From the NCBI RefSeq assembly GCF_000020145.1, contig NC_010644.1, positions 806,001-870,000 on the forward strand: a stretch of 64,000 bases of DNA, written 5' to 3'. This document shows positions 24,768 through 33,457 of this stretch, in pieces. The DNA comes from Elusimicrobium minutum Pei191 (lineage in GTDB: Bacteria; Elusimicrobiota; Elusimicrobia; Elusimicrobiales; Elusimicrobiaceae). Position numbers and translations under genes: made by a program. The stretch's first letter is position 1, and each line of letters begins with the position of its first letter. The notes beneath the pieces were generated by a model. The model was given only the letters and a program-made list of their open reading frames with translations. It did not search any database and was not told the DNA's origin.

Positions 24768-27386
24768 TTATTTCCCTCCTTTTTTACCATAATAAGCGTT
24801 AAGATAAAGCTGTTTCATTTCGCTTATTAAAGGATACCTGGGGTTACAGCCTGTGCATTGGTCGTCAAAGGCTTGATCGGTCATTTCATCTAAGGTTTCT
24901 AAGAATTTCTTCTCGTCAACGTCGTATTCCTTAATTGTTTGTTTAATGCCGATTTTGGCTTTAAGTTCGTCAATAGCTTTAATAAGGTTTTCCATTTTTT
25001 CGGTTTCTGTTTTACCTTTAAGGCCAAGACTGTCGGCTATTTCCGCGTATCTGGAAAGAGCTTTAGGGTATTCGTACTGAGCGAAAGCCGCCATTTTTGT
25101 AGGAGCTTCAGCTGAGTTAAAGCGTATAACATCATTAATCATAAGCGCGTTGGCAATACCGTGCGGTAAATGGTGGAAAGCGCCTAATTTATGCGCCAGT
25201 GAATGGCATATACCCAAAAACGCGTTGGCAAAAGCCATACCGGCTATTGTGGCTGCGTTTGCCATTTTTTCTCTGGCTATGGGGTCATTAGCTCCGTTCT
25301 CATAGGCTTGCGGCAGGTATTCAAAAATAATTTTAAGAGCGCGCAGCGCAAGGCCGTCGGTATAATCGGTAGCCATGATTGAAACATAAGCTTCTATAGC
25401 GTGGGTAACAGCGTCTATACCGGAGGCGGCGGTTAAACCTTTGGGGGCGTTCATCATCATATCAGCGTCAATGATAGCCATGTTAGGCATAAGAGCGTAG
25501 TCCGCTAAAGGATATTTAACACCGGTTCTTTCATCCGTAATAACCGCGAAAGGCGTTACTTCAGAACCTGTGCCCGCTGTTGTAGGTACAGCGATAAAAT
25601 AGGCTTTTTCACCCATTTTAGGGAAGGTATAAATTCTTTTGCGTATATCCATAAAACGCATGGCCATATCCAAAAAGTCCACTTCAGGATGCTCGTAAAG
25701 AACCCACATAATTTTGGCCGCGTCCATAGCGGAACCGCCGCCTAAAGCGATAATGCAGTCAGGCTGGAAGGTAACCATCTGCGCGGCACCTTCTTTAGCG
25801 CTGGCAAGGGTCGGGTCCGGAGCTACGTTAGAAAAAGTGGCGTGTTGAATGCCCATTTCGTCTAATTTATCCGTTATAGGTTTGGTATAACCGTTTTTGT
25901 AAAGGAAAGAGTCGGTAACTATAAAAGCCCTCTTTTTGCCTATTACATTTTTAAGCTCATCAAGAGCAACGCCTAGGCATCCTTTTTTAATATAAATTTT
26001 TTCAGGCGCTCTGAACCAAAGCATATTTTCTCTCCTTTCAGCAAAAGTCTTTATGTTAAGCAGGTGTTTTACACCCACGTTTTCGGATACCGAGTTGCCG
26101 CCCCATGAACCGCAGCCCAAAGTAAGCGAAGGGGCAAGTTTAAAGTTAAAAAGATCGCCTATACCGCCGTGCGATGAAGGGGAGTTAAGCAAGATGCGGC
26201 AGGTTTTCATTCGTGCGCCAAACTGAGCTTTCTTTTCAGCTTCCGTAACGGGGTTAAGGTAAACTGACGCAGTGTGTCCGTAGCCTCCGTCTGCTACAAG
26301 TTGTTCGGCTTTGTCTAAAGCTTCGCCGAAAGTTTTTGCTTTATACATGGCAAGAACGGGGGAGAGCTTTTCATGGGCGAATTCCTCGGAAATATCAACA
26401 CTTTCAACTTCGCCTATTAAAATTTTGGTTTCGGGCGCTACTTTAACTCCGGCAAGATCGGCTATTTTAAAAGCGGACTGGCCTACTATTTTAGCGTTTA
26501 AAGCACCGTTAATAATAATGGTTTTTCTAACCTTTTCCGTTTCTTCTTTATTTAAGAAGTAGCAGCCGCGCAAAGTAAATTCTTTTTTTACTTTTTCATA
26601 TACTTTTTCTAATACTATAACAGCCTGTTCGGAAGCGCATATCATGCCGTTATCAAAAGTTTTAGAAAGTATAACAGAATTTACGGCCTGTAAAATATTG
26701 GCGCTGTCATCAATAATAACAGGGGTGTTGCCCGCGCCTACGCCTACTGCCGGCTTACCGCTGGAGTAAGCGGCTTTAACCATACCGGGGCCGCCTGTGG
26801 CTAAAATAAGGTCAGCCTCTTTCATGACAAAGTTTGTCATATCCAAGCTGGGGACGTCAACCCAGGAAATAATCCCCTCAGGAGCGCCCGCCGCTACAGC
26901 GGCTTCCAAAACTACTTTTGCGGCGGCTATAGTGCTTTTTTTAGCTCTAGGATGCGGGCTGATGATAATGCCGTTTCTTGTTTTAAGGGAAATAAGAGTT
27001 TTAAATATAGCGGTAGAAGTAGGGTTTGTGGTAGGAATAACGGCCGCTATGACGCCGACAGGCTCAGCTATTTTGGTTATACCGAAAGCTTTGTCCTCCT
27101 CAATAACGCCGCAGGTTTTGGTGTTTTTATAGGCGTTATATATATATTCGGAAGCATAGTGGTTTTTAATAACTTTATCTTCAACAATACCCATGCCCGT
27201 TTCTTCCACGGCCATTTTCGCCAAAGGGATTCTTTGGTTATTGGCCGCAAGAGCGGCGGCTTTAAATATTTTATCTACTTGTTCTTGTGTAAAACCCGCA
27301 AAAACTTTTTGGGCTGCCCTAACGCGTTCAAAAGCTTTGCCAAGAGTTTCCACGCTGTCAATAATGTCATACTTCTTATTTTCCAT
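24768..27386 (-). CDS. adhE: Bifunctional acetaldehyde/alcohol dehydrogenase AdhE, copy 1
   Basis: Converts acetyl-CoA to ethanol in two NADH-dependent steps. The 872-residue fusion has the N-terminal aldehyde dehydrogenase domain (about 1-440; catalytic Cys in DNGMICASEQAVIV; NPTSTAIFK, CGSWGGNSVSENV) and a C-terminal iron-type alcohol dehydrogenase domain (about 450-870; GGGSAMDAAKIMWVLYEHP, PTTAGTGSEVTPFAVI, HSLAHKLGAFHHLPHG). AdhE often forms spirosomes. It is 10 bases downstream of rex, so it is the prime Rex target here. A ribosome binding site (AGGAGATC) precedes the ATG. Similar to copy 2 at 46588-49251 but in a different context. Confidence 0.97.
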   Translation of the reverse strand: MENKKYDIIDSVETLGKAFERVRAAQKVFAGFTQEQVDKIFKAAALAANNQRIPLAKMAVEETGMGIVEDKVIKNHYASEYIYNAYKNTKTCGVIEEDKAFGITKIAEPVGVIAAVIPTTNPTSTAIFKTLISLKTRNGIIISPHPRAKKSTIAAAKVVLEAAVAAGAPEGIISWVDVPSLDMTNFVMKEADLILATGGPGMVKAAYSSGKPAVGVGAGNTPVIIDDSANILQAVNSVILSKTFDNGMICASEQAVIVLEKVYEKVKKEFTLRGCYFLNKEETEKVRKTIIINGALNAKIVGQSAFKIADLAGVKVAPETKILIGEVESVDISEEFAHEKLSPVLAMYKAKTFGEALDKAEQLVADGGYGHTASVYLNPVTEAEKKAQFGARMKTCRILLNSPSSHGGIGDLFNFKLAPSLTLGCGSWGGNSVSENVGVKHLLNIKTFAERRENMLWFRAPEKIYIKKGCLGVALDELKNVIGKKRAFIVTDSFLYKNGYTKPITDKLDEMGIQHATFSNVAPDPTLASAKEGAAQMVTFQPDCIIALGGGSAMDAAKIMWVLYEHPEVDFLDMAMRFMDIRKRIYTFPKMGEKAYFIAVPTTAGTGSEVTPFAVITDERTGVKYPLADYALMPNMAIIDADMMMNAPKGLTAASGIDAVTHAIEAYVSIMATDYTDGLALRALKIIFEYLPQAYENGANDPIAREKMANAATIAGMAFANAFLGICHSLAHKLGAFHHLPHGIANALMINDVIRFNSAEAPTKMAAFAQYEYPKALSRYAEIADSLGLKGKTETEKMENLIKAIDELKAKIGIKQTIKEYDVDEKKFLETLDEMTDQAFDDQCTGCNPRYPLISEMKQLYLNAYYGKKGGK

Positions 27387-27396
27387 ACAGATCTCC

Positions 27397-28047
27397 TTAG
27401 AGGTGTTTCTTAGATTTTTTCAAATTTTCCTTCAAGTGTTTAGAAAGTATGGCAAGCGACACTGCCATATTTTCATTATGCAAAAGGATATGCTCCGGTA
27501 CGTTTAAGTGAATAGGAGCAAAATTCCATACGGCCAAAATATTATTGGCGACCATAAGATCGCAAACTTCCTGCGCGGCCGAAGCTGGAGCGGTAATAAT
27601 ACCTATTTTTATATTAAGCCTTTTGCACAAATTGCCAAACTTAGAAAGCGGAAAAATTTTTTTACCTTTTTCACCGCCATCTTCTGTTACGTTTATGTCA
27701 AAAGCAGCTACAATATTAAAACCGTACTGCGCAAAACCGGAATAGTTAAGTAACGCCGTGCCCATTTTACCGGCACCTATAATTACGGCGTCTTTTATGT
27801 TGTTATAACCAAGATATTCTTCTATTTCCTTTATTAAAGAGCACACGCTGTAGCCGGTTTTAGGCTTACCCGCGCTTAAACTTACCGAAGCAAGATCTTT
27901 CCTTACCTGAACTTCGCCAAGCCCTAAAACCGCCGCCAAAGCAGTGGCCGAAATGTTGGGCGTTTCCCGCGGGGAGAGCGTTTTTAAATAATTAAGATAC
28001 GCGGGTAACCGCTGTAATGTTGATTTTGAAATTTCTTTTGTTTTCAT
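27397..28047 (-). CDS. rex: Redox-sensing transcriptional repressor Rex
   Basis: A 216-residue regulator that senses the NADH/NAD+ ratio. The N-terminal winged-helix DNA-binding domain includes ALGLGEVQVRKDLASVS. The Rossmann domain has the GAGKMGTALLNY NAD(H) loop, VAAFDIN, and IITAPASAAQEVCDLMVANNILAVWNFAP. High NADH releases Rex from its operator and de-repress adhE and hydrogenase genes. It is the promoter-proximal gene of the operon and probably regulates itself. AGGAAAG precedes the ATG. I found only a weak half-site (TTTCACAT) near 28091-28101 upstream and no clear full Rex palindrome. Confidence 0.95.
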   Translation of the reverse strand: MKTKEISKSTLQRLPAYLNYLKTLSPRETPNISATALAAVLGLGEVQVRKDLASVSLSAGKPKTGYSVCSLIKEIEEYLGYNNIKDAVIIGAGKMGTALLNYSGFAQYGFNIVAAFDINVTEDGGEKGKKIFPLSKFGNLCKRLNIKIGIITAPASAAQEVCDLMVANNILAVWNFAPIHLNVPEHILLHNENMAVSLAILSKHLKENLKKSKKHL

Positions 28048-28107
28048 ATAGTCTTACTTCTTTCCTATTATTAATATTTTAGAATTTAGCCCGGCATATG
28101 TGAAATA

Positions 28108-28148
28108 TAAAAAAAGCATATCGATATGTTTTTATCGATATGCTTTTA
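28108..28148 (-). terminator. Terminator of the LysR gene
   Basis: Stem AGCATATCGATA/TATCGATATGCT with a short loop followed on the minus strand by a run of T, between the LysR stop and rex. Confidence 0.8.
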
Positions 28149-28174
28149 CTGATTAAAAGTAAATTCCGTCGGGT

Positions 28175-29098
28175 TTACTTAAGAAGTTTTGCTTTGTTTA
28201 ACTCTTTTATAAATTTTTCATCAAGCGGGGTAAAGCGGTAGTTTTTCCTGTAAATTAAAATATCTTTGTATATTTTTTTGTTTATAGAGCATTTTTTTTG
28301 CACCAGATTGTAGCGTTTAAGCTGTTCCTCCGGCACGGGAGAAACCCACATAAAAGTTTTTTTAATTTTGTTTAACAGCTCAAACTGGCTGGCTCTTTCA
28401 AAAACATAAATACGCTTGTTAACAAAAGTCGAAAGCTCGGCTTTTTTTACGTCAATAACAGGCAAAGACGGAACATACGGGTCCGCGTGGGCGATTTCTA
28501 TAAAATTCTTTAAATCATCGGCTTTTATATCCGTTTTTTTTGCCAAAGGATTGTCTTTTGACATAAGTAAAACATAACTAAACTGGCGTACAGGCTCAAA
28601 AGCCAGCTGCTTTTCATAAAGCATAACCTTAAAATATTCCTCAAAAGCGGCCTGATAACGTATTATGCCTAAGCGGTAATCCGCCTGTAAGATATTGCTT
28701 ATCGCCCGCATGGAATTTGTTTCTTTATAATAAAACTCGGCCGTTAGAGAAAGATCTATATTTTTTGCAAACTCCGTAAACGCGTGGGAAATATAACTGG
28801 CGCGCGGCACTGATATTGAAAAAGACTGTTTTTCAGTTTTAGAACTTTTATACATCGCGGTTACTTCTTCTACCTGCGAGATAATTTTTTTAGCGTATTG
28901 CAAAAACTCTTCGCCGCGCGGAGTGGGGGAAATACCTTTAGACGTTCTTTTAAAAATAGTTATTCCTAAAATTTTTTCCAGTTCTTTTATAGCGCGGCTG
29001 AGATTAGGCTGCCCCATATACATATTAGCCGCCGCTTTGCTGATGGAACTTGTTTTTTCAACTTCAAGAACATATTTTAAATGCAGTAAGTTAATCAT
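28175..29098 (-). CDS. LysR-family transcriptional regulator
   Basis: A 307-residue regulator. N-terminal winged HTH (about 1-60) has MINLLHLKYVLEVEKTSSISKAAANMYMGQPNLSRAI typical of LTTRs, followed by LGITIFKRTSKGISPTPRGEEF. The C-terminal effector-binding domain (about 90-307) is less conserved, so the ligand cannot be assigned. No SD motif is seen; TAAAAT lies six bases before the ATG, so a leaderless transcript is likely. LTTRs commonly regulate a divergent neighbour; here none is divergent within 130 bases, since the methyltransferase upstream is on the same strand. Confidence 0.9.
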   Translation of the reverse strand: MINLLHLKYVLEVEKTSSISKAAANMYMGQPNLSRAIKELEKILGITIFKRTSKGISPTPRGEEFLQYAKKIISQVEEVTAMYKSSKTEKQSFSISVPRASYISHAFTEFAKNIDLSLTAEFYYKETNSMRAISNILQADYRLGIIRYQAAFEEYFKVMLYEKQLAFEPVRQFSYVLLMSKDNPLAKKTDIKADDLKNFIEIAHADPYVPSLPVIDVKKAELSTFVNKRIYVFERASQFELLNKIKKTFMWVSPVPEEQLKRYNLVQKKCSINKKIYKDILIYRKNYRFTPLDEKFIKELNKAKLLK

Positions 29099-29104
29099 AT
29101 TAAT

Positions 29105-29110
29105 ATTTTA
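29105..29110 (-). promoter_or_regulatory. -10-like hexamer before the LysR start
   Basis: TGTAAAAT (with an extended TG) on the minus strand, six bases before the ATG; no Shine-Dalgarno is present. Confidence 0.4.
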
Positions 29111-29233
29111 CAAAACAAAGAATGTGTTTAGGAATATATATTAAAATCCCCTAATTTCCAAGACAGGCGGTTAATTAGGGGGGTAATCTATACAGGACAT
29201 CAGTCCCGGATATTATTTTTTATTATAAATGGG

Positions 29234-30019
29234 TTATTTACGTCCGTAAATTAAGCCCGTTTCACCCAATAAAACGGGAGTGGCCAAAATACGCGGAATA
29301 AAATCGCTTTTTCTGGTTTCTGAAAAATGAATTTCGGAAACTTCTTTTGACAAGGTTTCCATCAATACATCTAAATCTTTATAATTAGCTTTAGAAAAAA
29401 ACAGATCCCCAAATGAAAAAACTCCGCCCGGTTTTATAACACGTAAAACTTCTTTTATTAAAGCAACTTTATCAGGCTGAGTTTTCACTTCATGAAAAAC
29501 AAAATTGCTGACTACAGCGTCAAATTCGGCATCAGCAAAGTCCAATTTTGCCGCGTCGCCTTTTTGGAAGTGAACCCGGTCGCTAACGCCTTCGATTTTA
29601 GCGTTATTTTCGCATTGTTCTTTGGCGTAATCCCACAGCGCTCCCCAATAATCCATACCTGTAATTTTTGCGTTTGGAAAACGTTTTGCCGCCTTTATTA
29701 CCATTGCCCCGCTTCCGCAGCCTACGTCAAGCAACTTCCCGTTTCCATCCCAATTAAGGTGGTTTAAAACATTATCTAAAACTTTGCCTTGAACTCCGCC
29801 ACCTTCATAAGAAAAAAGTTTTCTCGCATAGTACATATAACAGAAAAATCCTGTTGATAAAACCGCAAGAATAAACAAGACGGCTTTTATAACCGTTATA
29901 ATAAAACCGCCTTTTAATAAACAACTTGCCGCAAACAATGATATTGTAACAACCGACGCCGCTCCCAAAATAAATACCAGTTTTTTAGGTATCCAATTTG
30001 CATAATCCGTTTTTTCCAT
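29234..30019 (-). CDS. Membrane-anchored class I SAM methyltransferase
   Basis: About 261 residues from the start at 30019, where GGGGGAA lies at the proper distance; the longer frame from 30070 lacks a ribosome binding site. Two hydrophobic helices (about residues 13-33 and 40-62 of this version) anchor a soluble methyltransferase. Motif I is KLLDVGCGSGAMVI, motif II is ITGMDYWG, and the post-I acidic/aromatic region and LREVLRVIKPGGVFSFGDLFF (motif III) follow. The HFHEV-like segment SNFVFHEVKT also fits this family. The substrate is unknown; the membrane anchor suggests a lipid, quinone-like or envelope substrate. The gene stands alone. Confidence 0.82.
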   Translation of the reverse strand: MEKTDYANWIPKKLVFILGAASVVTISLFAASCLLKGGFIITVIKAVLFILAVLSTGFFCYMYYARKLFSYEGGGVQGKVLDNVLNHLNWDGNGKLLDVGCGSGAMVIKAAKRFPNAKITGMDYWGALWDYAKEQCENNAKIEGVSDRVHFQKGDAAKLDFADAEFDAVVSNFVFHEVKTQPDKVALIKEVLRVIKPGGVFSFGDLFFSKANYKDLDVLMETLSKEVSEIHFSETRKSDFIPRILATPVLLGETGLIYGRK

Positions 30020-30194
30020 ATTTCCCCCAAGTTTAATTGCTTTTTTAAAATGGCAATTAACTAACAGCACTTTTTTAATTTATTGAACAATTAGCTTATA
30101 ACAATGTTCAAGTTCTTACATTTATTATTATACCCAAATTAAAAATCTTTGAAACACAACACCCTTTGCATCTTAATTTTTTTAATTTTATAAT

Positions 30195-30202
30195 GCTATA
30201 AT
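30195..30202 (+). promoter_or_regulatory. Extended -10 promoter of the dockerin-like gene
   Basis: TGCTATAAT-type element (TG-n-TATAAT, with TATAAT at 30197-30202), about 38 bases before the ATG. No convincing -35. Confidence 0.5.
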
Positions 30203-30240
30203 AGAAATTTTTAAATCAAATCTGTTTCAAAAAAGGGTTT

Positions 30241-31716
30241 ATGGCAAAATGGCTTAGATATATTTTAATGGGAGCGGTAATTTTAGGCTTTATGGGATAC
30301 ACTTATTGGAAATATGTTATCCCAAAGCATCGTATCACTGTTGAATCTGAACTGATAATGTTAGGTGATTTGGATGGCGATCATCGCTGGACAAATAAAG
30401 ATATATCTCTATTTTATACATTTATTAATAATCCATATTCATTGGATAATGCCGCAACTTTACGTTTAGATCTCAATCAAAACGGCTATATTGACGAACA
30501 GGACATTAATATTATCCGCCAACTTGTGGCGGCTAACGGAAATCCTTATGCTTCTTTGGAGGTAGCGCAGGCACGCAGCGAAACCTTTCCCCGTCCCCGC
30601 GAATTATATCGCTATGTACCTGTGGCACAGTATCACTTGCGTCCTCTTTGGGCATTGCCATACGCCGGAGTACAAAACTCGGTATTGGATTGGCTGAAAG
30701 ATTTTAAACCAAACACCAATGATTCATATGCAGACAAACTTGATTCTGAAATATATGCGGAAGCTGTACGGTTTGATAACGCTTGGAAAAAACGTCAGTC
30801 TACCCTTACGGACATAGAAAAAGATTATGCGCGGATTAAATTGCTAAACGCAAAACGTCTCTATGATAGCGGCGACCGATATGAATTGCTGCTGTCTCTT
30901 ATTGAATTGACTGAAGATGCCGAAACGCTTACTTCCCGCAACCAGCCGGATTTTCCGCTTAAATTGTTAGTCTTTCGAGACCACTTGCGCGATCTGTTGG
31001 AATCTCCGCTTTATGCGGAGTTTGAAATCGGAAATAAAGAATGGACAGATGTGCTACGGCAAGTATCAGTTTATAGTAAAGAAGATTTGGGTATGGAATA
31101 CGATTTTTCCAATATGAAACCGGCGCGTAATCTGAGTGATCTGCAAAACTATTTACAACGTGCTGAGTGGCAATACTACAAGACTTCTGCCAAAGATGGC
31201 GATTTCCGCGCATTGATAGACTACGCCCAGCATGATCCGCGCTACTTACGGGCTGTGGCGCGCACGTCACGGAAGCTGCAAGACCTGCGCGTAAATAATC
31301 ACAATTTACCGATGGTTTTACTTTTTAGAGAAGCGTTGCGTTTAAAAGGCGGAGATAAAAAGAAAGCTGTTGGCCTTTTGGACGAGGCAATCCGCATTCC
31401 ATACGGCTGGATTAAGTTTATTCCAAATGACATGTTGCCAAGTTCGCTTGCGCTTGATAATTTTCTGCTTCCCGGAAATAAAGAAGACGGCGCGGATAAA
31501 AGCCGCCATTGGAATGTATTCGGCGGCATTTGCTTATATAAGTCGCCGCAGGAAGCGGTTGATTTAGCTCTCCGCCGCGAATTTCAAGACCTCAAAAAAG
31601 GCGGCTATACCAATGAAAATATGCGCGAATTTATACGCGATATGGTTGCAAATATCAATGGTATGTACCACGTTATGACCATTAACCCAAATTTGCTTAC
31701 CAGTGCGGAAAAATGA
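30241..31716 (+). CDS. Membrane-anchored dockerin-like protein of foreign appearance
   Basis: A 491-residue protein. One N-terminal membrane segment (about 6-25, YILMGAVILGFMGYTYW) leads into a dockerin type I-like region at about 38-98. It has two EF-hand-like Ca-binding loops with 12-residue spacing: D.D.D......D in DLDGDHRWTNKD and D.N.N......D in DLNQNGYIDEQD. The rest (about 110-490) is a helical domain with no recognised family. Dockerins bind cohesins in cellulosome assembly; no cohesin is in the window, so binding is unproven. Codon use (more CGT/CGC Arg, TTG, higher G+C) differs from neighbours, and it lies beside tRNA-Ser with decayed sequence between, suggesting horizontal acquisition. 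AAAGGG precedes the ATG. Confidence 0.7.
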   Translation: MAKWLRYILMGAVILGFMGYTYWKYVIPKHRITVESELIMLGDLDGDHRWTNKDISLFYTFINNPYSLDNAATLRLDLNQNGYIDEQDINIIRQLVAANGNPYASLEVAQARSETFPRPRELYRYVPVAQYHLRPLWALPYAGVQNSVLDWLKDFKPNTNDSYADKLDSEIYAEAVRFDNAWKKRQSTLTDIEKDYARIKLLNAKRLYDSGDRYELLLSLIELTEDAETLTSRNQPDFPLKLLVFRDHLRDLLESPLYAEFEIGNKEWTDVLRQVSVYSKEDLGMEYDFSNMKPARNLSDLQNYLQRAEWQYYKTSAKDGDFRALIDYAQHDPRYLRAVARTSRKLQDLRVNNHNLPMVLLFREALRLKGGDKKKAVGLLDEAIRIPYGWIKFIPNDMLPSSLALDNFLLPGNKEDGADKSRHWNVFGGICLYKSPQEAVDLALRREFQDLKKGGYTNENMREFIRDMVANINGMYHVMTINPNLLTSAEK

Positions 31717-31813
31717 TATGTCAATAGAACGGCAGTGTTGAGATTTTAAATTTATGAATAATATCAAAAAAGAAAATAAATCTAAAACAATTAAAGATAC
31801 GGAAGCTGGCTTC

Positions 31814-31850
31814 AAAAAAGCCGTTTAGAGAAAAACCTCTAAACGGCTTA
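31814..31850 (-). terminator. Minus-strand terminator in the decayed stretch
   Basis: Stem AAGCCGTTTAGAG/CTCTAAACGGCTT with a T run only on the minus strand. No intact minus-strand gene ends here, so it looks like a leftover from a lost gene. The stretch 31717-32168 also holds a 45-codon minus-strand frame and a triple GGTACCC repeat, and no intact gene. Confidence 0.6.
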
Positions 31851-32003
31851 ACAATTTACACAAATTCCTCTAAATAAACTTCCCTGCTCCATATCCCAAT
31901 ACGGTTCACAATGGCACTAATGTTCATAATCCTCTTTACTCGGACAAGTTCTCTCACGGGAATAATAAAGGACGTAGAGAGTGTGCGTAAAACTTACGTC
32001 TAA

Positions 32004-32041
32004 CTGGTACCCAATTGCGGTACCCGAATTGGTACCCGATT
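32004..32041. repeat. Three direct repeats of GGTACCC(A/G)A-TTG
   Basis: GGTACCCAATTGC, GGTACCCGAATT and GGTACCCGATTG run head to tail in about 37 bases, in the decayed gap beside tRNA-Ser. Not a CRISPR: no spacers and too short. It could be part of an old attachment site or integrase gene start, which is inference. Confidence 0.55.
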
Positions 32042-32126
32042 GTAAGCTAGATAAAGAGTGAAGCAAATATAAGCAAAGTTACAAAGGGTTACTAATAGAT
32101 AGACGATAGAAAGCAAAAAAGACAAT

Positions 32127-32158
32127 AAAAAACGGGTGCTCGTCGTGAGCACCCGTTG
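32127..32158 (-). terminator. Terminator of tRNA-Ser
   Basis: Stem AACGGGTGCT/AGCACCCGTT followed on the minus strand by a T run, directly downstream of tRNA-Ser. Confidence 0.85.
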
Positions 32159-32168
32159 TATAGTAAAA

Positions 32169-32253
32169 CGGAGAGGGAGGGATTTGAACCCTCGATACCT
32201 TGCGGTATACAGGTTTTCGAGACCTGCTGTTTCAACCACTCACACACCTCTCC
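32169..32253 (-). tRNA. tRNA-Ser (anticodon CGA)
   Basis: 85 bases, class II. The acceptor is GGAGAGG/CCTCTCC with discriminator G; the anticodon stem-loop CAGGT-CTCGAAA-ACCTG gives anticodon CGA (reads UCG). It has a long variable arm and the T arm GAGGG-TTCAAAT-CCCTC. No encoded CCA. Confidence 0.95.
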
Positions 32254-32290
32254 AATACACTAATTATATAAAAATATAAGACGCAAGGTA

Positions 32291-33406
32291 TTAAATGCGT
32301 TTATTCATCAGTTCAATGCGTTTTAAATAGTATTTCATTGTTTTTTTGTTTTGCTCGTCGGCAAATTCACTGGTTAAACGGCGTATTACGAAGTTTCTGT
32401 CTTCATCAATATGCGTGGTTATTAAGTAAGGAAAAATATTTACTATCTTTACTCCGCCGTCTTTGGATTTTTTTAGCTTAATCTGTAAAAGGGCGCTGTC
32501 ACCCGTATATTGTTTATTTTCGCCGGGGTTGTCATAATTAAGTTTAAAACGCTGCGCGGAAATTAAATTGCCTAAAGAATAAATTGCCATTTTATCGGCG
32601 GTTTGGTCCCAGCCTTGAAAAACGTGCGGATGCGCGCCCCAAACAATATCAATGCCCGCTTTATTAAGTTCTTTAAAATATGTTTTGCGGCTTTCTTTTA
32701 CTTCCAAATCATATTCCGGTTCATAAGTATGCATTGACAAAACAAAAACATCGCAGGGGTTGTCCTCCCGCAGTTTTATTATAGTTTCTTTAAATTTCCT
32801 TCGGCCTTTGGGTGTGGAAGATATTATATCTACCCTTTTGCTTTCATCAACAGTGTTGGAAAATTCTGTAACGGCGGCAAAAAGTATTTTCCATCCGCCG
32901 GTTTCTATTAAAGAGTAAGAAAGGCCGTCTTCTTTTTTAGCGCGTATTCCGGCGGAAAAAATATTATCTTTTTTTCTCTCGGCAAAATACTTATAAGTTT
33001 CCTCAACGCCTTTTTCGCCCTGGTCGTTTGTATGGTTGTTAGCTAAGGAAAATACATTCAGCCCCGCCTGTTGGGCGGCGTCGGCATACTCTTTTTTAAT
33101 ACTGAAGCGGGGATACCCTTTGTAACCTTTTTCCTCATAAATCGGGGTTTCTAAATTAACAAAAGAAAGGTCCGCTTCCTCAAAAATTTCTTTAACGTCT
33201 TTATAAATAAGGCTTAAATCTTTTATTTTTGTATTGGATTTATGCGCCATCAAATCGCCCGCGAAGGTAAGCGTAATATTATCCTTTTGTAAGGCAACAG
33301 GCGCGGCGGGGGGGATTAAAATATCGTTTTTATTTCGCTCAACGCAGGCGGAGATAAAAATAATAAAAACTAAAAAAAACATTTTCTTATACTTAAATAG
33401 GCACAT
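32291..33406 (-). CDS. CapA-family lipoprotein (poly-gamma-glutamate-type metallophosphoesterase fold)
   Basis: About 371 residues from the start at 33406. This start gives a standard lipoprotein signal (MCLFKYKKMFFLVFIIFISAC, lipobox ISAC) and sits seven bases after a TATAAT on the minus strand, so the mRNA may be leaderless. The upstream extension to 33559 overlaps the divergent gene and was rejected. The PGA_cap/CapA family marks are FAGDLMAHKS, VNLETPI, LANNHTNDQG and GAHPHVFQGWD, holding the Asp, His and Asn residues of the binuclear metal site. CapA proteins are linked to poly-gamma-glutamate, but solitary homologs act on other cell-surface substrates, and no PGA synthase is nearby. Confidence 0.85.
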   Translation of the reverse strand: MCLFKYKKMFFLVFIIFISACVERNKNDILIPPAAPVALQKDNITLTFAGDLMAHKSNTKIKDLSLIYKDVKEIFEEADLSFVNLETPIYEEKGYKGYPRFSIKKEYADAAQQAGLNVFSLANNHTNDQGEKGVEETYKYFAERKKDNIFSAGIRAKKEDGLSYSLIETGGWKILFAAVTEFSNTVDESKRVDIISSTPKGRRKFKETIIKLREDNPCDVFVLSMHTYEPEYDLEVKESRKTYFKELNKAGIDIVWGAHPHVFQGWDQTADKMAIYSLGNLISAQRFKLNYDNPGENKQYTGDSALLQIKLKKSKDGGVKIVNIFPYLITTHIDEDRNFVIRRLTSEFADEQNKKTMKYYLKRIELMNKRI

Positions 33407-33413
33407 GTGAAAT

Positions 33414-33419
33414 ATTATA
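33414..33419 (-). promoter_or_regulatory. -10 for leaderless CapA transcript
   Basis: TATAAT on the minus strand ends seven bases before the ATG at 33406; no Shine-Dalgarno. Confidence 0.45.
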
Positions 33420-33457
33420 TAATTTTGTGTAAATAATTTAAGTAAAAGGATGTTTTT

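Noticed and set aside
28091-28101. Rex operator upstream of rex
   Set aside because: Only a half-site (TTTCACAT) is seen; a similar ATGTGAAATAT lies near 33405 without redox genes, so it is not diagnostic.
32004-32041. Triple GGTACCC repeat as a CRISPR or plasmid iteron
   Set aside because: Too short, no spacers, no cas or replication gene nearby.
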